Shown here piece by piece: positions 25,358 to 39,000 of a DNA stretch of 64,000 bases; the stretch's first letter is position 1; every line of letters begins with the position of its first letter. The notes under the pieces are model-generated. The model worked only from the letters and a program-made list of their open reading frames with translations. It ran no database searches and was not told where the DNA came from. Both the position numbers and the translations under genes were made by a program. Origin of the DNA: Panopea generosa (lineage: Eukaryota > Mollusca > Bivalvia > Adapedonta > Hiatellidae); assembly GCA_029582155.1 (NCBI GenBank), contig CM055897.1, forward strand, positions 7,707,161 to 7,771,160. Direction: 5' to 3'.

Positions 25358-25975
25358 TGTCGATGATGATTATGAAACGTGTCTTCCGTGATGACGTAGT
25401 TATGACGTAGTAATGATGTCGATGGTGATTATAAAAACGTTTCTTGCGTGCTGACGTAGTAATGATGTCAATGATGATTATAAAACGTGTCGTGCGTGAT
25501 GACGTAGTAATGATGTCGATGATGATTATAAAACGTGTCTTGCGTGATGACGTAGTAATGATGTCGTTTATAAAATGTATCTTGCGTGATGACGTAGTAA
25601 TGATGTCGATGATGATTATACAACGTGTCTTGCGTGATGACGTAGTAATGATGTCGATTATGATTATAAAACATTTCTTGCGTGCTGACGTAGTAATAAC
25701 GTAGTAATGATGTCGATGATGATTATAAAACGTGTATTGCGTGATGACGTAGTAATGACGTAGAAATTATGTCGATGATGATTATAAAACGTGTCTTGCG
25801 TAATGACGTATGAATGATGTCGGTGTTGATTATAAAACGTGTCTTGCGTGATGACGTAGTAATGATGTTGATGATGATTATACAACGTGTATTGCGTGAT
25901 GACGTAGTAATGACGTAGTAATGATGTCGATGATGATTATAAAACGTGTCTTGCGTGATGACGTAGTAATGATGT
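25358..25975 (+). repeat. Minisatellite with TGACGTAG in each unit
   Basis: About 13 units of roughly 47 bp: GATGATTATAAAACGTGTCTTGCG followed by TGATGACGTAGTAATGATGTC. I count about 14 TGACGTAG sites plus one TGACGTAT. Some units have the TGACGTAGTAA block doubled. The core resembles a CRE/ATF half-site. Confidence 0.95.
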
Positions 25976-26957
25976 TGGGTTGTATAAACGATAGCTGTGT
26001 TACGTCAGTGACGATTCCTAGACCAAATGTGTGATTAGACAGTATTGATACCATTTTTTGCATTTGTAATACGCTTATCTATTATCTGAAAAATTTTCAG
26101 AAACATAGCCCCAGTAATAAAGATTTACTTTAGTGTAAACAATATTTTATTCACATCAGTACATAAATTTGATATACATTTAACAATGAAGCAATGAAGT
26201 CATACATTAACACATTATGTGGAAAGGATACAGACAAAAGTGTTTGATGCTGTATGAATCTGCTTCCGTAAATATATATGGTTAATAAAGATTTCAGAGC
26301 ACCTTTCCCGGTGTTTTCGTAGCCCTCGTATATTACAATGGTTCTTGTCAGTCATTGTGGAGAAGACAAAATCAACTGGTATATTGTTTGTTTTAAGTCG
26401 GTAAAATAACTATCATACAACATATTGCAGTATATATATTGATATATCATTGACTTGGGAAATACTGTTATATATCACAGCTGTGATAGAGTTTACTAGG
26501 TCATAAAGTGCCAGAAGATCTAATATAACAACGTTTCTATGGAAATACACACATATATAGATATTGAAAAACATGAAAGTACAAGCTTGATACAAATATC
26601 TCGTTTTGTTGAAACAAAATTACAGCCTTTCTTAAAGAAATGATTAGGTCACACAAAAAAACTTGACAAAGTAAATTAATGCAAATAGTATAACACTTTT
26701 TTCTAGAAGGAAATAAAATGATTCATAACAGATATAATCTTAACTACATATATACAAAGTGATAATGTATACTAGTTATATACAGTTTCTTAAATACACA
26801 CTTGTGTTTATATATAAAACCGAGTAATTACATCCTTAGCTTTAGTCCACGAGGTATCGGTTGTGATCACAGAATTCATTATCCATATCAATACTTTTCT
26901 TTCTAAACCAAATCATTTGTCTTTTTGATGAATATAACAGTATCAATACAATCATTG

Positions 26958-26963
26958 TTTATT
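26958..26963 (-). promoter_or_regulatory. Possible polyadenylation signal of VWDE-like gene
   Basis: Minus-strand AATAAA about 80 bp past the TAA at 27,044. If the longer alternative tail is used, it would lie inside the coding end instead. Confidence 0.3.
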
Positions 26964-27043
26964 ATTCAAGCAACTTGTATTAAATATAACCTTAGAATTT
27001 TCATCCCAGGCGTTTTTTAATTTAGGACATCCTTCAACATTGT

Positions 27044-27063
27044 TTAATACGATTCCGACCGAG
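27044..27063 (-). CDS. VWDE-like gene exon 23: stop (tentative)
   Basis: Acceptor TATTGCAG. Joined in phase 1 it ends ARSESY and TAA. Joined in phase 2 (alternative donor of exon 22) it reads RSVGIVLNNVEGCPKLKNAW and onward to a TGA at 26,952. Which is used cannot be decided from sequence alone. Confidence 0.45.
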
Positions 27064-30000
27064 CTGCAATAAACAACAAATTAACTTTAGCATGTTGTAT
27101 ATTTTTAACACAAGTTACAAGCTATTTTGACAAACTGTGATTAAAGTTCAACATATCGTATATTGTACATCATAATTTGAAATAGGTATTTATGACCCGT
27201 GATCAAACATTTCAGAATATAGTTATTACAAATATGAATTAAATGACGGATATAATTAGTGGTTTCTAACACTGATATGGGTTGTAATATATATGGCATA
27301 TCAATATTTAATAGAATTACTGTAAACTAAACAAAATATATGTCGTTGAATCCCTACTAACTATTAAAGAAGCAGATTGGCTGTTAATAATCAGTTGACT
27401 ATTTAAGAATCAGCTTTATTATCAATGATTCAGCTCTGAGCTAACTTTTAATTAATGTAATCTTATATAGTCAGCCTACTCTTTTATAATAAGCTTATTC
27501 TTATAATTGCTGGATCAGATTAGAATCATTTAATAAGCATACCCTTATCAGCTTGCTTTTCTGAATCAGTAATGGAAAAGTGGTTAACTATATCATTCGT
27601 GGTAAGATTGAAAAACTTACAAGCAACCATCTATCGGACATAATGAATAACATTGAGTTAATAAGATACAAGTATTTCACTGACATATATTATGTAGTTT
27701 ATATGTGCACACATACAATTATACAAACAAACAAATGAAACACATTTAATTATGACTAACAGAATACTGAAATTATAGAAATATGCAATCAGTCTCAATA
27801 TACCGTTTTGGTTTACCAAATTTCGTCTTGATAAACAGCAACACCGCAATGACGATAATAATCAGAAGTGCTGCTGATACCGATACTGCTACTGCTACAA
27901 CAGTGACATCTGGCGAGTTATCCGGGGTATCTGTAGCACAATCTATAGCAGAGGATTTATATATTTATTATATACTTGCTGGTATCCAACAGGCTAAAAT
28001 GCACTAAGTAGTTCAAGAATGCTTTATTGTCATTCAATAGAACTATAAGAGATTATGACCTGTTCTCTTAGATTATTTGAAAATCATATACTTTCATTGT
28101 TTACACATGTATTGTAGTTATTTTTACGCCTCAACATTGTGTATATATTGGTGACATTTTAGTAACCGTTAATGATGATATCAATATATTATCATTAGTT
28201 TGCATGCTTGGTAGACCAGTCTTTTATTATTTATATTTGTAATGCGTCTACCGTGTTTTAACGTACATCATGTCTCCATTGTGGTGATACCCACTACATA
28301 TTCGACAGCAAACTTCTACTTGTATGCTTATATTTAATCGATAAATAATAATAATATGTTTAATGTGATTCTGTTTTTAATGTCACCAATACAGTGAAGA
28401 TTTAAAGCTATGACCATAATTGTAAGTACTTTTGTGGACCTGGATATTCATGTAAAACTCACTACACCTAGCAGTATTGTTATTTTACCTGAAGTCCACG
28501 CAAACGCGTTTATCTGTGGCACGCATTTGTTACACCCATTACTTGCAAATTCAGTAACGCACATCCCACCAAGGAAACAATAACCCGACTGTAAGCAAAA
28601 TAGCGTTAGTTTTATGTAGGTATGTGCAATTGAATTAAAAACATTATAGTTATTGTAAACGATATTCGAAAACAGTCAAATAGATTTAATGTTTATTTCT
28701 AATTGTTTATTCTGCATATACATACATACAGACATGCATGCATACATACATACATACATACATACATACATACATACATACATACATACATACATACATA
28801 CATACATACATACATACATACATACATACATACATACTAAAACAAGTTGGTATACATGTACTATTTTAAGATTATATATGAAAAAGGAAATGGAATATGG
28901 TAAAAGCAGTTTCTTAAATTTTCTTTTAATTAAAAGGCGCCGCATATTCTGATATTAGAAGTTACAGATAACAGACGGTATTAATTAACAAAAGCAATCC
29001 ATAGTTTGTTTTTACTTTTTCTTTGTTTATATTTACAAAAGAAATTGTAGTTTACAGTCTAAGCGGCTAACATTTCATAAATTTACCTTAAGACTGAACG
29101 TGACGGTCCCGTTGTTGTCGATATATTCTTGACACGTAGAATCATACACGTAAACTGTCAAACTTTTTCCGAAATGTATACCATCGTTACTGATACTTAT
29201 GTCATATTCTGTGATAAAGACACCGGCTGTTCCAGCATCGTTTCCAGCTGAACGTTTAGATCTTTCTTCTGGAGCACAGCATAATCCATTGAAGGCATCA
29301 ACGAATTCGCCTAGTGAACTCGCATCTTCAGTAGTATAAGTTTCATTTGTCATCCTCTGTAGAAGAAGTAATGAGTAATCGAATATTTGTTTAAAAATAG
29401 GAACATATCTGTAGAGCGGGAAACGTAACATGTGGAGGAATCCACCACAACAGCATAAATATAATTTATACAAAATTGTTTTATCAAAACGTTATTTAAA
29501 TTAACAAGATTTGTCATGTTGTTTTACTTTAAATAATGTAGCTTGGCAGTTTATTATATTATTTGCTTAAGTTAATAGATAATTATATAAACTTGAGCGG
29601 TTGTTGTTAATTAGGTGATTGCAAATCTGATTTGTATTGATAAATCATTTGAAATATTTGACAATGCGTTTATAATTACACCATGGTGCATTTTTCTTAC
29701 TTCGGTTTTTGATCCTATCATTATTTAAGTACACTTTTACGAGCAGAATGTGTTATATATAACCGGCTGGAGTAAAAAGTCAAGATAAACAGCGAACCCC
29801 ACTTCTGAATCAGTTTGTTAATATTATTTTGTTATTGTTATGTTAAACTGTAAATCTTTTCTACTTTCCGCTTTTTTATTTGCAATATAATTATCATTAT
29901 TCTTATACTACACTTTAATAACTTTAGGAAATGTCATTAATTTGGTAATCGCATATATTTACATATATTACCCTTCTAGTTTTCGTTCCACAATAAAAAT

Positions 30001-33000
30001 CACCAAATAAATCATAAGTCTGAACGTTGAAGCAAGAACAGTCATCGACTTCTAAATCACAAAATCCGGCATAAGATATGTCCACAGCATCGGGTCCTAC
30101 TGATGTATCTATACTACAATCCGCGCCACTGTATCCACTAAAGCAAGTGCACCCATCTATTTGATACATAACAATATATTTAAATTCACAACAAGAACAA
30201 TAAATAAGGACAATAAACATGAGTTTTATTCTATCACTTGCTATCGCTTTTAAAATAAAACTGCAATAAGTAGCACCAGGAGCCGGTTTCTATAGTTTAA
30301 CAGTTCATACAGGTATAACAGATTGTCGATGAATACAAATCAAAGTAACCTTATCGTAACATTAGCTTTTATAAAGTGATTGAATGAACATTTAACTTTC
30401 ATTTTGAAATTTATAGACTCAAATATGTAAACATAAAAAATGTAATGATTTTACCAGATTGGCAAATACCGTTGCCGTAACAGTTGCCAAAGCAGGAATT
30501 CTTGTTAAATTCAGCAACCTTCTCTGGATTTGATTTTGCACTTTCATCAAGATGATTATATTGTTTCACAACCGCATTTAACACGTCGCTGTGCACAACT
30601 TTGAATACTTTGTCTCCAGTTGCCTATAGGTTAGAAAGGAAAGGTAGGTGAAATAGTTGTGCAACTTCTAGCCAGTCTAGATATAAAATATTATACTATA
30701 AAGTTGAATGAACATTGAAAATACCATTTGCATATAGTCCTTTGGCAGGCATCATCATAGCATATTTTAATTAATTTGATTAATTTAGTTTGACATATAA
30801 ATGAGTGTACGTGCAATTGTGTAACGATGCAATTTATCGGTGTAAACAACACTTACAGTGAGGTCATAAGCACACATGTTAATTGCTGCATCCACATCTA
30901 TATGCTCGCTGGCATTGACAGCAACGTAGGTGTCCTGAAGATAATTGGAACATTCGTCGATGGCATCTTTTGTTGGCATTACCGTGTTGTCATCATCAGA
31001 GCGCTAACATATAATATGCAAACAATTAGAAATCAGAGAAAGGCTGACGAAACTTTGTACATATACAATAACTAACAAGTACTTATTTGAAGACAATTCG
31101 ATAAGATACAATACATTGCTGTAGTGCAATTATTATAAATAAACATAGGAATATTTTTTAAAGTGAATATGCTTTATTGCATCCGTACTTTACATAAAAT
31201 GACATAAACAGAAAGAACATACATGTATATTATCATGATAACAAATAATTAACATACCTTGTGGTAATTATTGTAATCTGTCGTTTCACCCAGGTTTATT
31301 CGTCTCCAGAGCTCTTTAAGATGCGACGATGTTGAGCGCTTTTTACCGATATTACATTTCTTAGCAATGCTATTACCGCCGAAGTTTAAATTCCTTGAAC
31401 ATAATTGACCTTCCGACTTTGAACAAATGGCTGTCTTAGTGAGGTTATTTTGTTTGTTACCTTCTATTGCCGCCTCGCACACACAAAATATGAAATCCTC
31501 ATCGTATAGCTCTGGATCAGTATTGCCCGCGATTAAGTAGCTCTCTGAATTATCTATTCTGCAATATTCAGCACGATTGTTTATAGCATTTTAAGACTAA
31601 TGATCTGGTTAACTTTATACAAACTCATATTCATATAATGTTAATATTGAAATGTAGTCAGTTATTGGATACAGTAACTTTGTAATGTGATATAAATGTA
31701 TTAGTGATAAAGATAATCAAATTGGGTGTACATAGTGTCTCTTTAATAACAGTATATGTTCATCAGGGGGTTGAGCGTAATAATGACAAGGCTAACACAA
31801 GAGTACATACGAATACACAGTATACAGTAATATTAATAACACAATTCAAAATGAAATATGATACCAATGGCCGCTTTAGTCAAAGGTCATTTGCATAGTT
31901 ATTATAATATAATACTTGAATGGAGCTTATCCGCTTGTTTTGTGCTTACTTCCAGGATCTTGTAAATTCCTTTCTGTGAGAATGATGTATCTCTTCAGAG
32001 GTAACTATTGGGTCGTTTGTATTTGATCTACGATGTACAAGATCACTGGTAGAATCATTACCATCGAAACTTCCACACAGTCCTTCGACATTACCAATGT
32101 CTTTTGGTGACATATACACGTAAACATTCAGGAAGTTTCTGTAGTAAGGGTGTGGATGTGGTCTCATTCTGATTTCAACGTATGTCCCAATCGGTGTGTG
32201 TACCTGACATCATGAGTATTAATTGATAAAGAGCTAAAACATTCAACATTAATGAAGTCAATCAATTGATAGTTGCTTTACATTGTGTCTATCAATATAC
32301 TCGCACGTTACAATAATAATGAAAATGCAGACAGCTTCTTTATCCAAATAATTTTATACAAATTTGTGTTATTTTGTTTTTAATATAACAAAATTATAAT
32401 TGACTTCACAATTTTAAGTAGTTATATCATATAGGTATGACTATTATATCTAATTAATACATCGATATCCCAAATATATCTGGTATAATAAACACTTTTA
32501 CAAAGTAGAATAAACTTATCGAAACAAACCTGGTATGTGAGTCTATCCTCCATTAGACGAACGTCCAAAATGTTCTCTTTACAAGACAGAAAGTCTATCA
32601 CCTTCGACCCCGAGCATATGTTGACGGTGAAAATATCGCCGCCAGCACGGACAGATACTGCACATGTACAGTATGCTCTATTGGCATTACACGACGCAGT
32701 CCTTTCTTGGACCTATTGAAATATACATAAAGAATAAATAAACTCAGCAATTATCTTTCCAAAATGTTTTATCTATTTATTCTCGGTGTGCAATATCTCA
32801 AATATGAAAACATTGGATTGGTATATTACATGTAATACCAACAATTTATTATTAATTCAGTGTTTTAAGGCATTTACTAATACTGTAAATAAATTTTGGA
32901 TAGAAATTACAGTAATGTTACCTGTATTTTGTATTTGGTGTTGATGTATAATATGAAATCGCCCCTTTCTTGATTCTCGTAAGGGCTGTCAAATACACAG

Positions 33001-36000
33001 ATATCGAATATAACATGTTTCCAGTACAATGTCATTGATAAATAGCAGGATCTATAATTGATATACACTTGAAGTTTTCTTATTGCTAGTTCTTATGTTG
33101 TACACAGTGAAGGAAATATATAACATAATTATGTCACCTAGTTACACTTATACTGAAAAACAAAGTCAATGTTTTATTAAAAAATAGCAACACGGTATTG
33201 TGCGTAGTATAAATTTGTCAAAAGGTTGTGTGAGTATATTGAACTTAAAGAGGGATCTTCTGTAAGGCGACTGTGTCTCCACTAGATTAAGCTGTGAAAC
33301 AGCATAGCTCAAAACTATGTTAAACAATTTTGATCAAACTATATAATCTATAAATTTTCCTCGAGCTTCTTGCATCATGATTAGTGAACTTCAAACAAAA
33401 CAATAAAATAATTCTTATATTTAGAAATCATACAGAAAATGATCATACGAATCAACTATATACAGTATAAGGTTTCAAACCCTCTAGTGTTGAACTAACT
33501 GTTGCTAAACACTATTTTAGATGATGAGACCAGCTGTTCAGACAACGTGTCTGAACAGAATATGTTTGAGACTTTTTACAAACCTAAAGCCCAAACTGTA
33601 TGTCTGGAACACTGCTCAGTTCCAGCATAAAAACACACCTATATGTTTGAAGACTGTTTCAAACCTAAGTCTTCAAACAAACCTAGTGCACATGAAACAA
33701 AAGCAAGTTTCAGCATGAAATTTACCTTAAATGTTTGAGAACGGTTTCAAACTAAAAGCATTTGACGAAATAAATGTGCATGAAACAATCCCCAGTTCCA
33801 GCACACAATTATTTCTATGAGTTTCAAACACAAACCTTCCCAAAGCCTATCGCTAGAAATAATCTTTGTCGCAGTACTCTTATATTCAGGAAAACACCTA
33901 TTTAAAAATGGTGTCCAATTCATAATTTATGATTGATATTTCAATCATTGATTATAATTGTATCATTCATCCTTTTATGAAGAATTATCTTTTAGGACTT
34001 ATATTTGGTATAACATTGTATAAAAATAGTGAAAGAAATAGAGTTTATTACCTCTCCTTATAATAATTGCTATATACAGAAAACTATGCTATAAAACAAC
34101 GACATTATTTTGACAAAATAGCGTAGGAGGCAAAGAAAATAATCCATACGAAACCAACGTATCTATATCTATATAAATCGCATGTATCAGCAATGTATCT
34201 ATAATGATTTATTTTTGTTATTTAATTATATATTTACATAGAGGTATTGTTTTATAGAAATGAATCTTGTGACAGAATCGCAGGGCTGTTAAAAATAACA
34301 TAGATGAAAAGTAGAATCGCAGACAAATAGCATTGTGTGTAGAAGATATATGTATGTCTACATTCATTATAAACATAATGTTATGTATGTCACAGCTTTT
34401 GTAAATAAGTGTTATTACAACTTGTTTGTACCGTTAATGAAACGACAAACTGCTCTGAAAACTGCTATTATGTTCTATTGATAAGTTCATGTTTACACGA
34501 TAAGTAGTAATAAAGTCTTGTCATATTACACTTTAACGTTTTATTCCATTCATAGTTTTGGTTTAATATTCAGTTTATAATAAATGTCGGCGTACAAATG
34601 ACTTTTTAAATGTTTAAATTGTAGCTTTGATATAGTGGTATATCATAATTTGACAAATGTGATTTTCTCGAGGAATTGATGAATAAAATTGGCATACATA
34701 GGTTACGTTTGTTATAACAAACATCATACATACAGGCCACTAAATGTTGTCATGTGAGGATCCACAACTGAGCTACACCTTTTATATTGCCATGCCTTTG
34801 TGTCGTCTATGTATATCTGTAAGAAACAAACGTTGGTATATTGATTAACTTGTAAAACTTATATCAGAAGTGCTCTTAATTTGATATACAATTGCATAAA
34901 CGAAACAGATACACTCTATCTCTAATTGGAAATATGGAGTAATAGATCAGCACAAATATATCATTATGAATCTTGTTGTTAATAACCACATCGATCTGAC
35001 ATGTATTACCACATGGACCTTACTTGTATAACCACAAAGATCTAATTTGTATTATCACATATATCTGACTTGTATTACCACATAGATCTTACTTGTATTA
35101 CCACAAGGATCTAACTTGTATTATCATATATATCTGACTTGTATTATCACATGGATCTTACTTGTATTACCGCAAGGATATAACTTGTATTATCACATAT
35201 ATCTGACTTGTATTACCACATGGATCTTACTTGTATTACCACAAGGATTTAACTTGTATTATCACATGTATCTGACTTGTATTACCACATCGATCAAACT
35301 TGTATTACCACATATATCTAACTTGTATTACCACATATATCTAACTTGTATTACCACATGGATCTTACATGTATTACCACATGGATCTAGCTTGTATTAC
35401 CACATCGATCTAACTTATATTACCACATCGATCTAACTTGTATTACCACATAGATCTAACTTGTACTACCACATCGATCTAACTTAATGATCTATTAAAG
35501 AAGAGGAGTTGACCCTTATTCTTTTCATTCATTATTATCACATGGATCTAACTTGTTCTACCACATAGTTCTTACTTGTATTTCCACATATATCTAACTT
35601 GCATTACCAAATAAACTAACTTGTATTACCACATAGTTCTTACTTGTATTACCACATATATCTAACTTGCATTACTACATGGATCTACATTATATTATCA
35701 CCCAGTTCTTACTTGTATTAACACATAGATCAAACTTGTATTACCACATCGATCTAACTTGTATTACCACATAGATCTAACTTGCGTTACCACATCGATC
35801 TAACTTGTATTACCACATATATCTAACTTATATTACCACATATGTCTAACTTGTATTACCACAACGATCTAACTTGCATTACCACATCGATCTAACTTGT
35901 ATTACCACATATATCTAACTTGTTTTACCACATATATCTAACTTGTATTACCACATACATCTAACTTATATAACCACATAGATCAAACTTGTATTACCAC

Positions 36001-39000
36001 ACCGATCTAACTTGTTTTACCACATTTATCTAACTTATATAACCACATAGATCAAACTTGTATTACCACATCGATCTAACTTGTATTACCACATATATCT
36101 AACTTATATTACTACCCAGTTCTTACTTGTATTACCACATAGATCAAACTTGTATTACCAAATCGATCTAACTTGTATTACCACATCGATCTAACATCGA
36201 TCTAACTTGCATTACCACATCGATCTAACTTGTATTACCACATATATCTAACTTATATTACCACATAGATCAAATTTGTATTACCATATCGATCTAACTT
36301 GTATTACCACATAGATCTAACTTATATTACCACAGAGATCAAACTTGTATTACCACATCGATCTAACTTGTATTACCACATATATCTAACTTATATTACC
36401 ACCCAGTTCTTACTTGTATTACCACATAGATCAAACTTGTATTACCACATCGATCTAACTTATATTACCACATAGATCAAACTTGTATTACCACATCGAT
36501 CTAACTTGTATTACCACATAGATCTAACTTGCATTACCACATCGATCTAACTGGTATTACCACATAGATCTAACTGGTATTACCACATCGATCTAACATA
36601 TATTACCACATAGATCTAATTTGTATTACCTCATCAATCTAACTTAATGATCTATTAAAGAAGAGGACTTGACCCTTATACTTTTAATTCATTACTCTAC
36701 CCATTGTACTAATAACGGTAGTTTTTTGCATTTTCTTTTCGTCCGAGCGTTTTAGCCTCTAAATTAGTTTTTATATTTGTTTTTATTAAGTTTACATTCA
36801 GAAAGAACTTACGGTTGCAACATCCGTTTCATAATTCTTCCATATCGCATGTTCATTTGCAAGACCCATGCTTAGGAGTAAATGAAAAACAGCTTTGTCG
36901 TTGTATGTGGAAGACGTCGCCTTTATCTCCATTGAATAATTCTGGCTGACCCAGTTATCATATTTTATATCGTTGAATGATCCCTGAAATGACATTCATG
37001 TAACATTAACATCTTTTTTTTTATGAATTAAAGGGCTTCTCAAGTGATATAGAATATTGTCTGAAACAATGAGGTATTGTAAAATATATTAAGATGATGA
37101 AATTAAAAATGTCCGTGGTGATCTAATAGTACGTGTTGTGTTAAATATTTGAAGACTAAGGAATTCACAGTAGAGTTTTTAACAGAAAAGACAGCCAGTA
37201 AATAACTATGACAGGCCAAACGTTGCAATTTTGTACAGCTTTGTATTTTGTTTGTTGTTTTTGTATTCAAGTCCATTGACATATTGTACAGTTTTAATCT
37301 ATATTGTGTTTTTATTTACATGTTTTAATTTGTATTCTTATTGTTTAAATCAATTTGTGTTCGTTAGTTTTAAATATTTGTTGTAAGGATTTGTTTTTGA
37401 TTTTTTTGTTCTTCGTTTAACAATGTAAAACGATAAACATAAATTCGCAAATCAACACCAAATATGTAACGTTTAACATTCAAATGTAACGTTTCGACAA
37501 GAAAAAGAGTTATACAATATTGCAACGGTTGGCCTGCCATAAATAACAGCTGAAAACACAAAGCACTGAAAGACAAAATGTGTTTGTTTTGATGATATAT
37601 GGTGTATAGATATCAATAATCGCCACTTACATCTATATCGTTTCCACACCAACTATTTCTTTTAACGGCTATTTCAGACCTACTACATGTGTAGGTGTCG
37701 GATTTCTCGATGTCAATCATCGTCAGTTGTGGCTTACATTTTGATCTTCTGCTAGTATCTTTATACGCACATCCGATAGGAACAGTAGGTTCGTATATAA
37801 TGGTACCCGTCCCAGATTTTATCATGTTCATAACTTTTGTATGAATCTGTCAAAATTTAGTATCAGTTTACATCACCGAATATAAAATACTTAATATATA
37901 GCCTCTTCACTAGACATGTAAACTATTTCAAATAAAGTGAATTTTACAGAAATTAAACAAGGCCGTAATATGTAAAGGATCTTACATGAGTACCCATTTG
38001 TTATTGAATTTATTAAACGAGTTGACAAAGATATATTATGCGAGGGTCTGCTGAGCATTATATTAGTTTTGCTAACGAAATTAATAAATTCAATAATAAA
38101 TAAGCACAATTGTAAAATTTTATTTATCATATCTACCATTCATTTAACAAATTATTCCTACAAAATAAGGAGAAAAAATCGGACATATTAGTTTCCGTAA
38201 GTCATCATATGATAGGGCTTGTCAAATATTGTCATTTATCATGACAAATCGACGTCATTTATATTTGGACTAGTAGGAAAGTAGTTCGGCATTTTACGTA
38301 CGAGAGCCGAGTTATATGGAAAACGCCGAGCAAGGGATCGCAACTGATATAACACTTGGTTAATATAAAAAAAATGCCATGGTGTCCTACACCGTAAATT
38401 ATGTGATACAAGCAAACATAAGCATTTCAATTAGCATAAAAACCGACTTAGTGTTTATGCATATCTATTACAAGCCATAAAACCCAGGTACTATCGCTTA
38501 AATATAAGATTTGACTGAAACATTAGCATTGAAGACAGCTGATAAATAGTTTACAATTTCACCCTTGTATGCAAAGTATTAGCTTCATGTATATCTACCT
38601 TGATACCAGCATAGAACCCTTCACTAACGACAGGACCTTTCGCACTTTCCGCAGCTCTTAACTGGCATTGAATCTGCAAATGCAATAATCATCGATATGT
38701 AGTATTTCATGATATTTTTTTCAAAGATAGGAATCCAGGAATATTCCTTGTCAAATAATAATCACAAGTAATCTAATAAAGTCTGTATAAATGTTTGTTT
38801 AATCAGCATATATTTTAAGTTTGTTTGACAACAACATAAAATACATACATTTATTCAAAGAAAGGATTATCTTCTAAAAAAATGCTTAATGTGGAGCGCG
38901 TGGTCCAGTGGTAGAGCACCGAACCCAAGACCGGAGAGTCGTGGGTTCAATCCTCCGCCACGGCTATGTGTGGTGTCCTTGAGCAAGACACTTTTTCCAT

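Larger units (their letters stand above)
19688..26950. other. Intergenic stretch between the two genes
   Basis: Upstream of the D8C gene start and downstream of the VWDE-like gene. It contains LINE remnants (20.3-21.3 kb) and the TGACGTAG array (25.36-25.98 kb). From 21.5 to 25.3 kb I see only chance frames and no supported exon. Confidence 0.5.

Noticed and set aside
25444-26063. His/Tyr-rich and Met/Asp-rich frames on both strands
   Set aside because: Both strands are open only because the 47-bp satellite lacks stops. No start context or other exon evidence.
28726-28838. Regular short repeats considered as a CRISPR array
   Set aside because: A pure tetranucleotide microsatellite with no spacers, in eukaryotic DNA.
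35116-35436. 106-residue YYHIYLTCI repeat frame
   Set aside because: Translation of the 23-bp minisatellite within an intron.
38891-38965. Possible tRNA gene
   Set aside because: A and B boxes are present but the cloverleaf is incomplete and a SINE body with target duplication follows. It is a SINE head.
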